From contig NZ_QORW01000008.1 of assembly GCF_003574735.1 (NCBI RefSeq), forward strand, positions 1 through 64,000: DNA of 64,000 nucleotides, read 5' to 3'. Each line of letters begins with the position of its first letter. Position 1 is the first letter of the stretch. Under the pieces are notes generated by a model. It worked only from the letters and a program-made list of their open reading frames with translations, searched no databases and was not told the DNA's origin. Positions 36,780 through 45,800 of this stretch are shown piece by piece. This stretch comes from Dongia deserti. Lineage in GTDB: Bacteria; Pseudomonadota; Alphaproteobacteria; Dongiales; Dongiaceae. Made by a program: the position numbers and the translations under genes.

Positions 36780-37019
36780 TTAGAGGTAGGCGGAGTGGCG
36801 CTGACTCAGGAGCGCGGAGCGGCGCTCTTCCTCAACTTTCGCCTTCGGCTGCGCCTTCACCAGGGAAGCCGCTTCGAGGGCGATGCGGCCGATATCCGTG
36901 CGGCTCATGCCCATGTCGGCAAGCTCGCGCTCGGTGTACGTCTCGAGTTCGGCGCGAACCCGCTGGTAGGTCGCCCAACGGCGAGCCAGCAACGCGATCT
37001 GTTCCAGAAGCTTCATCAT
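36780..37019 (-). CDS. DUF1127 small Arg-rich protein
   Basis: 79 residues: MMKLLEQIALLARRWATYQR, then VRAELETYTERELADMGMSR, the characteristic DUF1127 core with TDIGRIAL. Proteins of this family have been connected with RNA binding and phosphate or carbon metabolism in alphaproteobacteria. AAGGA stands seven bases before the ATG at 37019. The tail after residue 60 is longer than in minimal members. Confidence 0.85.
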   Translation of the reverse strand: MMKLLEQIALLARRWATYQRVRAELETYTERELADMGMSRTDIGRIALEAASLVKAQPKAKVEEERRSALLSQRHSAYL

Positions 37020-37667
37020 GTTCACATCCTTCAATCTCTTTGTTGGCCCTCGGCTCCCAGAACTGTTGAGAAGGATATGGGAGGTTCGTGCTGCACCGCA
37101 AAACCGATTTTTGCGGAGCAGCTAAGAAAATTTCGCATGCCGTGATAAGCGTTTGATTAACGATCGTAATTTATATCCCATTGCGCGTGTTGCGCTGCGA
37201 AACAAATGTGCAATATGACAGCACTCTGATGGATTCTTGTGCAGTCCGATTGTCTTGGCATTCTAGGGCCCCATCGAGAGCCGGTTGGTCCATGCTCGGG
37301 GCACCATCGTCGGCGACGGATCCATCGAGCGGGCTATCTCGGGCGCGCAAAATGGGATGACCAAGGCTGTGGCTTTCGTCGGCGCGCACCGCGAGTGACC
37401 GCAAAGCTTGCTTTCGACTCCTCCGAAGACCGCGTTCAGATCATGCGCCATAAGCGCATCATGGCGGCCGCTATGCCCGCATGCTCGCGGCAGGTCGCGA
37501 GCAGGTAACCGAGGCTGTATCACCAGACAATCGAAGGACATCGACACGTCGAGAACGGTGGAAATGATCGCGCTCTCTGGGCCCTATGGTGCCAGTTGAC
37601 ATCCGACTTCCGCCATCGCATCCCTTCGCGCGACGAAAAACAGGATCCTGAAAGCAAGGGAATTCTC
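37020..37667. other. Intergenic region without a convincing gene
   Basis: About 650 bases between the divergent DUF1127 and aldehyde dehydrogenase genes. Only short frames without family resemblance are seen. It must hold both promoters. The start is A/T-rich (around 37140-37175), which fits a promoter or UTR region, but I see no defined motif. Confidence 0.5.
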
Positions 37668-39173
37668 ATGCGTAAGTTTGGTACGTTGCTGAAGCAGCTG
37701 GGTGTCGACACAAGGCCGCTCAGCGTTGGCGACATCGTGGTGCATTCGCCGATCGACGGGATGGAGATCGCGCGGCTCAAGTCGGATACCAAGAGCGCGG
37801 TCGCGAAAAAGATCGGCCGCGCGGACGAGGCCTTTCGTGCCTGGCGGCAGGTGCCGGCCGCCCGGCGCGGGGAGCTCATCCGCCTGTTCGGCGAGGAACT
37901 GCGGGCGCACAAGGAGCAGCTCGGCCGCCTGGTTTCGATCGAAGCTGGCAAGATCCTCCAGGAAGGACTGGGCGAAGTGCAGGAGATGATCGACATCTGC
38001 GACTTCGCCGTCGGATTGTCGCGCCAGCTCTACGGCCTCACCATCGCGTCGGAGCGGCCCGGCCATCGCATGATGGAAACGTGGCATCCGTTGGGCGTGG
38101 TCGGCGTCGTCAGCGCGTTCAATTTCCCGGTCGCGGTGTGGTCGTGGAACTTCGCGCTCGCCATCGTCTGCGGCGACAGCGTGGTGTGGAAGCCGTCGGA
38201 CAAGACGCCGCTGACCGGGCTCGCCTGCGCTGAGATCTTCGCCAAGGCGATGAAGCGGTTCGGTGATGCCCCGAAGGGCCTGCTCGAAGTTGTGTTCGGC
38301 GGCAAGGACGTTGGCGAGGCGCTGGTCGATGATCGGCGCGTCGCTCTGGTCAGCGCCACCGGCTCGACCCGCATGGGCCGTGAAGTCGGCCCGCGCGTGC
38401 TGCAGCGGTTCGGCCGCGTGCTGCTGGAGCTCGGCGGCAACAACGGCATGATCGTGTGCCCGAGCGCCGATCTCGAGCTCGCCGTGCGCGCCATCACCTT
38501 CAGCGCGGTCGGGACCGCCGGCCAGCGCTGCACTTCTTTGCGGCGCCTGATCGTGCATGAGAAGATCTATGATCATCTGGTGCCGCGCCTGAAGAAGATC
38601 TATGGCAGCGTTGCGATCGGCGATCCGCTCGACGCCAAGACCCTCGTTGGGCCCCTGATTGACGAAGGCGCCTTTAAGCGCATGCAGGACGCGCTGGCGC
38701 GCGCCAAAAAGGACGGCGGCAAGGTGACCGGGGGCGAGCGCGTGAAGGTGCGTGGCTGTGCCGGCGGCTTCTATGTGAAACCGGCCATCGTGGAGCTGCC
38801 CGCGCAAACCGACATCATGAAGGAGGAGACTTTCGCGCCCATTCTCTATGTCGTGAAGTACAAGGACTTTGCCAAGGCGATCGAGACCCACAACGACGTG
38901 CCGCAGGGCCTGTCCTCCTGCATCTTCACCCGCGACATGCGCGAGGCCGAGCAATTCACGTCGGCGCTCGGCAGCGATTGCGGCATCGCCAACGTCAATA
39001 TCGGCCCATCGGGCGCGGAGATCGGCGGCGCGTTCGGCGGCGAGAAGGAGACCGGCGGCGGCCGTGAATCCGGCTCGGATGCCTGGAAGGCCTACATGCG
39101 CCGCGCCACCAACACCATCAACTACTCCGACCACCTGCCGCTGGCGCAGGGCATCAAGTTCGACGTGGGTTAG
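37668..39173 (+). CDS. Aldehyde dehydrogenase, ALDH7 type (2-aminoadipate semialdehyde dehydrogenase)
   Basis: 501 residues. ALDH core motifs: SAFNFPVAVWSWNFALAI, SATGSTRMGREV, catalytic Glu in LLELGGNNGMIV and catalytic Cys in GTAGQRCTSLRRL. The C-terminus GGEKETGGGRESGSDAWKAY is typical of ALDH7A1/AmaB, which oxidises 2-aminoadipate semialdehyde (piperideine-6-carboxylate) in lysine catabolism. The start at 37668 has AAGGGAA, and an upstream extension to 37596 is not conserved. This is the expected next step after the kinase-phospholyase at 20703 if that acts on hydroxylysine. Confidence 0.9.
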   Translation: MRKFGTLLKQLGVDTRPLSVGDIVVHSPIDGMEIARLKSDTKSAVAKKIGRADEAFRAWRQVPAARRGELIRLFGEELRAHKEQLGRLVSIEAGKILQEGLGEVQEMIDICDFAVGLSRQLYGLTIASERPGHRMMETWHPLGVVGVVSAFNFPVAVWSWNFALAIVCGDSVVWKPSDKTPLTGLACAEIFAKAMKRFGDAPKGLLEVVFGGKDVGEALVDDRRVALVSATGSTRMGREVGPRVLQRFGRVLLELGGNNGMIVCPSADLELAVRAITFSAVGTAGQRCTSLRRLIVHEKIYDHLVPRLKKIYGSVAIGDPLDAKTLVGPLIDEGAFKRMQDALARAKKDGGKVTGGERVKVRGCAGGFYVKPAIVELPAQTDIMKEETFAPILYVVKYKDFAKAIETHNDVPQGLSSCIFTRDMREAEQFTSALGSDCGIANVNIGPSGAEIGGAFGGEKETGGGRESGSDAWKAYMRRATNTINYSDHLPLAQGIKFDVG

Positions 39174-39184
39174 TGGCCGCGGCA

Positions 39185-39205
39185 TCCCGCGCTTTCTGCG
39201 CGGGA
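39185..39205 (+). terminator. Hairpin after the ALDH7 gene
   Basis: Eight-base perfect arms TCCCGCGC and GCGCGGGA with a TTTCT loop, eleven bases after the stop. There is no clear T tract. Confidence 0.45.
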
Positions 39206-39238
39206 AACGTCTGATCCTTTGCGCTGTTGTACTATCGC

Positions 39239-39269
39239 CCTCCGCGGAGCGACTTCCGCTCCGTGGAGG
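39239..39269 (+). promoter_or_regulatory. Strong hairpin in the leader of the BON gene
   Basis: The 13-base arms CCTCCGCGGAGCG and CGCTCCGTGGAGG (one G-T position) close a five-base loop, 28 bases before the ATG of the BON protein. It could be an mRNA stabiliser or regulatory hairpin, or a second terminator for the gene before. Confidence 0.4.
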
Positions 39270-39297
39270 ACAGATTTCACGGCGACAGGAGAGCACG

Positions 39298-39945
39298 ATG
39301 GCGCTGGATCTTTGGCAAGAGCGACAGAGGTGGCGAAACGAGGAGCGCCGGCGCATGGAGGAGGAAGAGCGCCGGCGTGTGGAACAAGCCTATAGGCGCG
39401 GGTGGCGCGACGAGAGCGAGCCATACAAGACGCGCCCCGAGCTGGATTACCAGCGCTTCGGTCTGATGGGACCCGGCGGACTATGGTTCCTGCCAGGCCC
39501 CTATCCCGAGGAGGAACGGTATCAGCGCGGCTATGGCGGGTACCAGCAGCCCGGCGAGCCCCGCTACGGCGGCGGATATGGCGGGGAACGCGGATGGTGG
39601 GAGCGCGCCAAGGACGAAGTGAAATCCTGGGTCGGCGACGATGATGCAGAGCGGCGCCGATACATGGACGAAGCGCGCAGCCACTGTGGCCGCGGCCCGA
39701 AGGGCTACACGCGCTCTGACGAGCGCATTCGCGAGGATGTCTGTGATTGCCTGACGGAGGATTGGGTCGTCGATGCTTCCGACATCGAGGTGACGGTAAC
39801 CGGCGGCGAGATCACTCTGAATGGCACGGTGGACAGCCGCCACGCCAAGCGCCGTGCAGAAGACCGCGCGGACAGCATCTCCGGTGTCCGCCACGTCCAG
39901 AATAATCTGCGTGTGCGGCAAGCGCCCGAAAGTCCCGGCAGGTGA
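39298..39945 (+). CDS. BON-domain protein with charged N-terminus
   Basis: 215 residues. An N-terminal coiled and highly charged segment (RWRNEERRRMEEEERRRVEQ) is followed by a Gly/Tyr/Arg-rich stretch (about 70-105). A BON domain lies at about 145-208 (DERIREDVCDCLTEDWVVDA, then VTVTGGEITLNGTVDSRHAK, VRHVQNNLRV). BON domains bind lipid or polymer surfaces and occur in stress-related envelope proteins. No signal peptide is visible, so it is cytoplasmic or released in another way. AGGAGA supports the ATG. Confidence 0.87.
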   Translation: MALDLWQERQRWRNEERRRMEEEERRRVEQAYRRGWRDESEPYKTRPELDYQRFGLMGPGGLWFLPGPYPEEERYQRGYGGYQQPGEPRYGGGYGGERGWWERAKDEVKSWVGDDDAERRRYMDEARSHCGRGPKGYTRSDERIREDVCDCLTEDWVVDASDIEVTVTGGEITLNGTVDSRHAKRRAEDRADSISGVRHVQNNLRVRQAPESPGR

Positions 39946-39948
39946 GGG

Positions 39949-40476
39949 CTAGATGGGCCGCTCGTCCTTCAGCCACTCGATGTGGCCGAGCACCATGATC
40001 ATGTTCACGGTCTCGCCGTCCTGGGACAGCGGCAGGAACAGCACGTCCTCGCGCTGCGTGCGCGTGCGCAGCGTCTGGTAGGTGCCGCGATAGAGGAGCG
40101 GCTGCCGCGTGCGTACAATCTGATCCAGATAGCCGGTCGTGACGTCAGTAGACTCGCCGTAATAGGCTTCGCTGACCGCCTTGCCGGTTGGGTCGAAGCC
40201 GCGGATCTCCACCTCGTGCGTGCCGACCAGGCGATAGACATAGCGCCGCGGGTCGGGCACGACGTCGATCAGGATCAACAGCGGCAGAACCGCCTTGAGA
40301 TCGATCGGATCGATGTCGCTGCGTGCGGGCATCGGTCGATTTCCACGCCGCGCTAACCAATACTCGTAGAGCCTCTGCAGTGAGGAATGACAGCCCGCGA
40401 GCTGATCCGGTGACCAGGCTGGGAATCTTTCGACGGTGTCCGGCAAGGGTACTGGTCGATCGACCGGCGCGTACAT
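39949..40476 (-). CDS. PAS_5 family single-domain protein (copy 6 of 6)
   Basis: 175 residues. Landmarks: LQRLYEYWLARRGNRPMPAR, SDIDPIDLKAVLPLLILIDV, YVYRLVGTHEVEIRGFDPTG and LPLSQDGETVNMIMVLGHIE. It is most like copies 1 and 2 (the VGTxxVExxGxxPTGK element). Its stop is only three bases from that of the converging BON gene. Confidence 0.83.
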   Translation of the reverse strand: MYAPVDRPVPLPDTVERFPAWSPDQLAGCHSSLQRLYEYWLARRGNRPMPARSDIDPIDLKAVLPLLILIDVVPDPRRYVYRLVGTHEVEIRGFDPTGKAVSEAYYGESTDVTTGYLDQIVRTRQPLLYRGTYQTLRTRTQREDVLFLPLSQDGETVNMIMVLGHIEWLKDERPI

Positions 40477-40566
40477 GGCAAATACAGGGCTCGTTCTCGT
40501 TGGTGCCGCACTGTGCCTCCACTCCCTTAAAAAAGGGCGAAGATGGCGACACGGAGCTTTATCGTA

Positions 40567-41496
40567 TCACATAGACCGCTTGATTGATGTACTGAGCGCG
40601 CAGGCGATCTTCGCACCCAGCTGCGCGTTGTTGAGCGCGAGCGCGACATTTGCGCGCTGGCTCTCGCCCTCCGTCAGATCGCGGATGTGCGCGAGTAGGA
40701 ACGGCGTCACGTCCTTGCCGGCGATGCCGCGGGCACGCGCCTCCCGCAGGGCCGTGGCGATATGTCCCTCGATCTTGCCGGCTGGAATCTCCTCCGCGCT
40801 CGGGATCGGATTGGCGATTAGCGCGCCGCCCTCGTTGGAAAGGCGCCAGTGTGCGGCGAGGATGACTGCAATGTCCTCCGGGCTGTCGGCGCGTACCGGA
40901 ATGCACAGCCCCGACGTGCGGGAGTAGAAGGCGGGAAACTCGTCGCATCGATAGCCGATGACAGGCACGCTCAAGGTCTCCAGCATCTCCAGTGTCCGCG
41001 GAAGATCGAGGATCGCCTTCGCGCCGGCAGAGATCACGGCGACCGGGCTTTGCGCCAGTTCCGTCAGATCCGCGGAGACATCGCCGGAGAGTTCCGCACC
41101 GCGATGCACGCCGCCGATCCCTCCGGTCGCGAACACGCGTATGCCGGCCATCGCGGCGATGCGCATGGTGGCGGCAACGGTCGTCGCGCCATCGCGCCGC
41201 TGCGCGATCAGCACCGGCAGGTCGCGCACCGATGCCTTCGCCATGTCCGGCGATTGTGCAAGCTGCTCCAGCGCTGCGTCATCCAGCCCGACCTTCAGCC
41301 GGCCGCCCAGCACCGCGATGGTGGCCGGGACCGCGCCCTCGGTGCGGATCATGCGCTCGAGCGCTCGCGCGGTGACGAGATTGCCGGGATAGGGCATGCC
41401 GTGGGCGATGATGGTGGATTCCAGCGCGACGACCGCGCCGCCCTGCGCCAGCGCCTCTGCGATCTCCGGCGCGATATCGAGGTCCGGATGTCTCAT
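40567..41496 (-). CDS. psuG: Pseudouridine-5'-phosphate glycosidase
   Basis: 309 residues. The N-terminus VVALESTIIAHGMPYPGNLV is the PsuG signature, and later come GATTVAATMRIAAMAGIRVF, TGGIGGVHRG and VPVIGYRCDEFPAFYSRTSG. It splits pseudouridine 5'-phosphate to uracil and ribose 5-phosphate. Its start overlaps the psuK stop by four bases (ATGA), which makes a complete two-step pseudouridine degradation operon. Confidence 0.95.
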   Translation of the reverse strand: MRHPDLDIAPEIAEALAQGGAVVALESTIIAHGMPYPGNLVTARALERMIRTEGAVPATIAVLGGRLKVGLDDAALEQLAQSPDMAKASVRDLPVLIAQRRDGATTVAATMRIAAMAGIRVFATGGIGGVHRGAELSGDVSADLTELAQSPVAVISAGAKAILDLPRTLEMLETLSVPVIGYRCDEFPAFYSRTSGLCIPVRADSPEDIAVILAAHWRLSNEGGALIANPIPSAEEIPAGKIEGHIATALREARARGIAGKDVTPFLLAHIRDLTEGESQRANVALALNNAQLGAKIACALSTSIKRSM

Positions 41497-42623
41497 GCGG
41501 CTTGATCCTTCCTGTTCGTTCGGCGCGCGCGACGCTTGAGCATGGTCTGCAGAGCGGATGGCGAGAACGCCGGGCTCACGGTCTCCGCTACGCTCACGGT
41601 CAAGGCCGCCGCGGCTTGGCCCCAGCGCGCGGCCTCAACCAACGTTTGCTGGTTTAAGAGTGCATGGATCGCGCCGGCCAACGCGGCATCGCCGCCGCCG
41701 GTCACGTCGGCGACCGTGGCTGGAAACGGAGCGACGCGGGCAGCCACATCGATGCTGGACGCGTAGGTACCGCGATCGCTGAGCCCGATCAGGACGTGCG
41801 TCACGTTCACCTGGTGCAGAACGCGCGCGGCGCGGTTCAGATCCGCGTCGGACCGGACTTTCCCGCCAGCCAGAATGGCCGCCTCGTCCCGATTAAGCGC
41901 CAGCAGGTGGATCGGCAGGCGGGCTTTCAGCAGCGGCCGCAGCCGCTCCGCCTTGCGCGTGGAGACGGTATCGATCGCCAAGGGCACCTTGGCACCGGCG
42001 CATAGTTCCGCCAGGCGGAGCAGTGCGGCCTGTTCCAAGTTGCAGTCCGCGACAACCATCCGCGCTTGCGTGAGAGCGGCGCCACGAGCGCTGATACGCT
42101 GTGGCGTAAGCTCCTCCATCAGCTCCATGGCGGAGATCGCCGCGGTCAAGTCACCGTCCCGGTCGAGCAGCGCGACATACGTGCCCGTCGGCTTGGCGCT
42201 CATCAAGGTCATGGACACATCAAGTCCGGCGGCGCGCGCCTCGCGCAGGATTCGCTCGCCAAACTCATCCTGCCCGACCACGGAGAACAGCGCCGTGGGG
42301 ACGCCGAGCCGTGCCAGGTTGCGTGCGATGTTGCAGGCAACACCGCCGACGGTTGCCGTCATGTGACCGGGATTGGATGTGCGCAGCACCATCGGCGCCT
42401 TGGCCCGGCACTTGAAATCCATGTTCGCGCCGCCGATGACCACGACCTGGCCAGCCGGCTTCAGCACATAGCCGCGGCCGATGATCTCCCCCTGCTGGCG
42501 GAGATTGCTCAAGTGCACCGTCACGGCAGCCGCGCTGGTCTTCAGCCGCCGCGCAATCGCCGCCGCAGACAAGGTCGGGTCGCCCCGCAGAAGAGCAAGG
42601 ATCTGGCGCTCGCGCTCGGTCAC
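41493..42623 (-). CDS. psuK: Pseudouridine kinase with N-terminal winged helix
   Basis: 376 residues. The PfkB kinase part contains VVVIGGANMDFKCRAKAP, ATVGGVACNIARNLARLG and the C-terminal ATP/catalytic motif VADVTGGGDAALAGAIHALL. The first 60 residues (VTERERQILALLRGDPTLSA, LKTSAAAVTVHLSNL) are a MarR-like winged helix, so the kinase may also act as a transcription regulator. A GTG at 42623 with GGAA upstream fits the domain start. An ATG at 42695 would add 24 residues. Confidence 0.9.
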   Translation of the reverse strand: MTERERQILALLRGDPTLSAAAIARRLKTSAAAVTVHLSNLRQQGEIIGRGYVLKPAGQVVVIGGANMDFKCRAKAPMVLRTSNPGHMTATVGGVACNIARNLARLGVPTALFSVVGQDEFGERILREARAAGLDVSMTLMSAKPTGTYVALLDRDGDLTAAISAMELMEELTPQRISARGAALTQARMVVADCNLEQAALLRLAELCAGAKVPLAIDTVSTRKAERLRPLLKARLPIHLLALNRDEAAILAGGKVRSDADLNRAARVLHQVNVTHVLIGLSDRGTYASSIDVAARVAPFPATVADVTGGGDAALAGAIHALLNQQTLVEAARWGQAAAALTVSVAETVSPAFSPSALQTMLKRRARRTNRKDQAA

Positions 42624-42690
42624 TTTATGATTCCAAGGTAATCCTTGGCATTCTAAAGGGGCCCCCGCCACGAATGCTACACTCTTTCCC

Positions 42691-42806
42691 GTCATTGCCG
42701 GGCCGACGCGTAGCGGCGCGACCCGGCAATCCAAATCCGGTCAAAGCGACGGATACAAAAATGGGATCACCGGGTCTCGCAGCTTCGCTGCGGCCCAGTG
42801 ATGACG
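42691..42806. repeat. REP-like intergenic palindromic element
   Basis: Begins GTCATTGCCGGGCC and ends CCCAGTGATGACGG, with internal inverted pairs (TTGCCGGG/CCCGGCAA and CACCGGGT/GCCCAGTG). It resembles the element at 34370-34462 in architecture. It lies between psuK and trcR. Confidence 0.6.
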
Positions 42807-42831
42807 GTTTATAGGGAGCGGACGAGCCTGC

Positions 42832-43464
42832 TCAGCTCTTGTTGCCGAAGAACGCGCTGTAGCGGCCGGCTTCGACCGGCTGCTGCGCCGGCTCTTCCGG
42901 CTGCGGCTCCGGGTTCAGCGGCTCCAGGGTCGCCGGCTTGCCGGCGGCCTTGCGGGCCTTGAGGATCGCGGCGTTGAGGTCGGTCTGGGTGCACAAGCCG
43001 AGCAGCACCGGATCGCGCGGACGGAGGTTCGCCGTATTCCAGTGGGTGCGGTCGCGCACCTGAGCGATGGTCTGCTTGGTGGTGCCGATCAGCTTGGAGA
43101 TCTGCGCGTCGCTCAGCTCCGGATGATGACGTACCAGCCAAGCCACCGCATCGGGCTTGTCCTGGCGCTTGGAAACCGGCGTGTAGCGCGGGCCCTTGGT
43201 GCGGATCTGGGGCAGGGGGATGGTGACTTTCGCCTGCTGAAGCCGAGCCTCCGGGTTGCCCTCGCAGCGCTTGATCTCTTCAGACGTCAATTGGCCGTTG
43301 CTGGTCGGGTCTGTGCCGATGATGCCGACCGCGACCTCGCCGTCGGCGATGCCCTGGACCTCGAGCGGGTGCAGCCCGCAAAAGGCGGCGATCTGCTCGA
43401 AGCTCAGCGTGGTGTTCTCCACCAACCACACCGCGGTTGCCTTGGGCATAAGAACTTGCGCCAT
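42832..43464 (-). CDS. trcR: TrcR-type cell-cycle transcriptional regulator (DUF1013)
   Basis: 210 residues. MAQVLMPKATAVWLVENTTL and FEQIAAFCGLHPLEVQGIAD are the conserved DUF1013 N-terminus, followed by LIGTTKQTIAQVRDRTHWNT, a helix-turn-helix. The family is restricted to alphaproteobacteria and connected with the CtrA cell-cycle circuit. The tail of Pro/Glu-rich residues is poorly conserved. GAGGAGG precedes the ATG. Confidence 0.9.
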   Translation of the reverse strand: MAQVLMPKATAVWLVENTTLSFEQIAAFCGLHPLEVQGIADGEVAVGIIGTDPTSNGQLTSEEIKRCEGNPEARLQQAKVTIPLPQIRTKGPRYTPVSKRQDKPDAVAWLVRHHPELSDAQISKLIGTTKQTIAQVRDRTHWNTANLRPRDPVLLGLCTQTDLNAAILKARKAAGKPATLEPLNPEPQPEEPAQQPVEAGRYSAFFGNKS

Positions 43465-43669
43465 AACATCTACCTCCTCGGCCAGCCGCGGGGCGATCCG
43501 CGGACAGGCGGCCAAGACGATGCTTGACCGATTTTTGGTGAAGCATGCCCCTCTGATGCCGATCGGGCAACGTCGCGGGGCAGCGAAACGTGGCGCTCCG
43601 ATAGCATCTTTGGCAGCACCATGCCAAGGATATATGCACGCTGGGGGAGGGGTTAAACCCCGGAATCCG

Positions 43670-44665
43670 CTAAAGTGTGAGCACGATCTTGCCGACGTGG
43701 GCGCTGCTCTCCATCAGCCGGTGCGCCTCCGCCGCCTGGTCGAGCGGAAAGGTGGCATGGATCTGCGGCAGGACCTCCCCAGCCGCGATCAGCGGCCAGA
43801 CCTTCTCTTCCAGCGCCCGGGCGATGGCGCCCTTCGCCGCGACCGATTGCGGGCGGAGCGTCGAGCCGGTGATGGTCTGGCGCTTCATCATCATGCCGGC
43901 GAAATTGACCTCGGCCTTGGCGCCCTTCAGGAAGGCGATCTGCACCAGCCTGCCTTCCACCGCTAGGCACTTGAGATTGCGGGCGATGTAGTCTCCGCCA
44001 ACCATATCGAGGATGACGTCGACGCCCTTGCCGCCGGTCTCCCGCTCGATCACCTGGACGAAGTCCTCGGTTTTATAGTCGACCGCCACGATAGCGCCTA
44101 ATTCCTTGCATTTAGAGCATTTATCCGCCGAGCCGGCGGTCGCAAAAACGCGCGATCCGGACCGGCTGGCGAGCTGGATGGCGGTGGTCCCGATGCCGCT
44201 CGACCCGCCATGGACCAGGAAGCTCTCGCCGGCCTTCAGCCGGCCGCGGTCGAACACGTTGGTCCAGACGGTGAAAAAGGTCTCGGGCAGGGCTGCTGCC
44301 TCGACCATGTCCAGCTTGCCCGGGATGGGCAAGCACTGCGGGCTGGGGGCGGGACAATACTCGGCGTAGCCGCCGCCGGCGACCAGCGCCGCGACCGTGT
44401 CGCCCACCTTCCAGCGCGGGGTGTCCGGACCCAGCGCGACAATCTCGCCCGCCACCTCAAGCCCCGGCAGGTCGCTGGCGCCTGGGGGCGGGGCATAGCC
44501 GCCTTGGCGCTGCAGCACGTCCGGGCGGTTAACCCCGGCGGCGGCCACCCGGATCAGTACCTCGCCCTTGGCAGGCTGGGGCACGGGACGCCTGGCCGGG
44601 ACCAGGACCTCTGGTCCGCCTGGCTGCTGGATCTCGATGGCGCGCATTTCGGTTGGAATTTTCAT
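43670..44665 (-). CDS. NAD(P)H-quinone oxidoreductase, zeta-crystallin/PIG3 type
   Basis: 331 residues. MRAIEIQQPGGPEVL and VAAAGVNRPDVLQRQGGYAP are typical of the PIG3 group of the medium-chain reductase superfamily. The nucleotide site is VHGGSSGIGTTAIQLA, and zinc ligands are absent. It probably reduces quinones or activated alkenes with NADPH. AGGGG precedes the ATG at 44665. It is divergent from the DUF1192 gene. Confidence 0.92.
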   Translation of the reverse strand: MKIPTEMRAIEIQQPGGPEVLVPARRPVPQPAKGEVLIRVAAAGVNRPDVLQRQGGYAPPPGASDLPGLEVAGEIVALGPDTPRWKVGDTVAALVAGGGYAEYCPAPSPQCLPIPGKLDMVEAAALPETFFTVWTNVFDRGRLKAGESFLVHGGSSGIGTTAIQLASRSGSRVFATAGSADKCSKCKELGAIVAVDYKTEDFVQVIERETGGKGVDVILDMVGGDYIARNLKCLAVEGRLVQIAFLKGAKAEVNFAGMMMKRQTITGSTLRPQSVAAKGAIARALEEKVWPLIAAGEVLPQIHATFPLDQAAEAHRLMESSAHVGKIVLTL

Positions 44666-44795
44666 GGAATGCCCCTGGGCAATGAGCTGTTGCGATCTGA
44701 ATGGGAAATAGCTAGCGGATTTGCTGCTGCAATGGAATTGACCCCAACCGGCCAGTAAACTGGCCGTCATGTTGTTGTCAGGGCAGGAGGTGATC

Positions 44796-44984
44796 ATGGA
44801 TCTCGAGGAACTCGAGCCGCGCAAGCAGAAGCCGCAACCGCGCAACCTGGATGTGCTGTCCATCGAGGAACTCAATGCCTACATCGAAGAAATGCGGGCG
44901 GAGATAAAGCGGGTCGAAGAGAAGATCGCGGCCAAGAAGGCGCACATCAATGCCGCTGCCGGTCTGTTCAAATCGGCATCGTAG
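44796..44984 (+). CDS. DUF1192 small protein
   Basis: 62 residues with the family core LDVLSIEELNAYIEEMRAEI followed by KKAHINAAAGLFKS. The function is unknown; it is found throughout alphaproteobacteria. The ATG at 44796 has a full GGAGGTGATC ribosome binding site, and for this reason the longer frame from 44769 is rejected. It lies ten bases before the next gene. Confidence 0.9.
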   Translation: MDLEELEPRKQKPQPRNLDVLSIEELNAYIEEMRAEIKRVEEKIAAKKAHINAAAGLFKSAS

Positions 44985-44994
44985 AAAGGATCCC

Positions 44995-45777
44995 ATGCTC
45001 AAAGGAAAGAGTGCGATCGTTACCGGTTCGACCAGCGGAATCGGCAAGGGCATTGCGGAGGCTCTCGCGGGCTCCGGCGTCAATGTCATGCTAAACGGCT
45101 TTGGCGATGCGGCGGAGATCGAGCGTCAACGTGCGGCGCTTGCGAGCGCGACCAGGGTCGAAGTGGCCTATCATCCCGCCGACATGTCGAAGCCGGCGGA
45201 CATCCGCGACATGATCGCGAGCGCCGAGAAGACGTTTGGCGGGGTCGACATCCTGGTCAATAACGCCGGCATCCAGCATGTCGCCCCGATCGAGCAGTTC
45301 CCGGACGACAAGTGGGACGCGATCATCGCGATCAATCTTTCGTCGGCCTTCCACGCGATCAAGGCGGCCTTGCCGGGCATGCGTGCGCGGAAATGGGGCC
45401 GCATCATCAATATCGCGTCGGCCCACGGGCTCGTCGCGTCTGCCGAGAAGTCGGCCTACGTCTCGGCCAAACACGGGATCATGGGGCTCACCAAGACAGT
45501 AGGACTGGAAACCGCAGGCAGCGGCATCACGTGCGTTGCGATCTGCCCGGGCTGGGTGCTCACACCTCTCGTGCAAAAGCAGATCGATGCCAAGGCAGCT
45601 GCCGAAGATCTCTCGCCGGAAGCGGCCAAAATGGCATTGGTCGGAGAAAAGCAGCCATCAAAGGAATTCACCACGCCGGAGCAGATTGGACAGACAGTCC
45701 TATTTCTGTGCAGTCCTGCAGCAGATCAGATCACTGGCTCAGCGATTTCGCTCGATGGCGGATGGGTGTCTCAATAG
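44995..45777 (+). CDS. 3-hydroxybutyrate dehydrogenase
   Basis: 260 residues. Short-chain dehydrogenase motifs TGSTSGIGKGIAEALA, NNAGIQHVAPIEQFP, catalytic Ser in NIASAHGLVAS and YVSAKHG (Tyr and Lys). The combination with GWVLTPLVQKQIDAKAA and LVGEKQPSKEFTTPEQIG is typical of D-3-hydroxybutyrate dehydrogenase, which oxidises the monomer of polyhydroxybutyrate to acetoacetate. AAAGGAT precedes the ATG. It probably forms an operon with the DUF1192 gene. Confidence 0.92.
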   Translation: MLKGKSAIVTGSTSGIGKGIAEALAGSGVNVMLNGFGDAAEIERQRAALASATRVEVAYHPADMSKPADIRDMIASAEKTFGGVDILVNNAGIQHVAPIEQFPDDKWDAIIAINLSSAFHAIKAALPGMRARKWGRIINIASAHGLVASAEKSAYVSAKHGIMGLTKTVGLETAGSGITCVAICPGWVLTPLVQKQIDAKAAAEDLSPEAAKMALVGEKQPSKEFTTPEQIGQTVLFLCSPAADQITGSAISLDGGWVSQ

Positions 45778-45800
45778 GCCCGAAAATGCGGGAGAAACTA

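Noticed and set aside
42832-43464. Phage or plasmid-type helix-turn-helix protein
   Set aside because: The conserved N-terminus and full length identify it as the chromosomal DUF1013 (TrcR) family.
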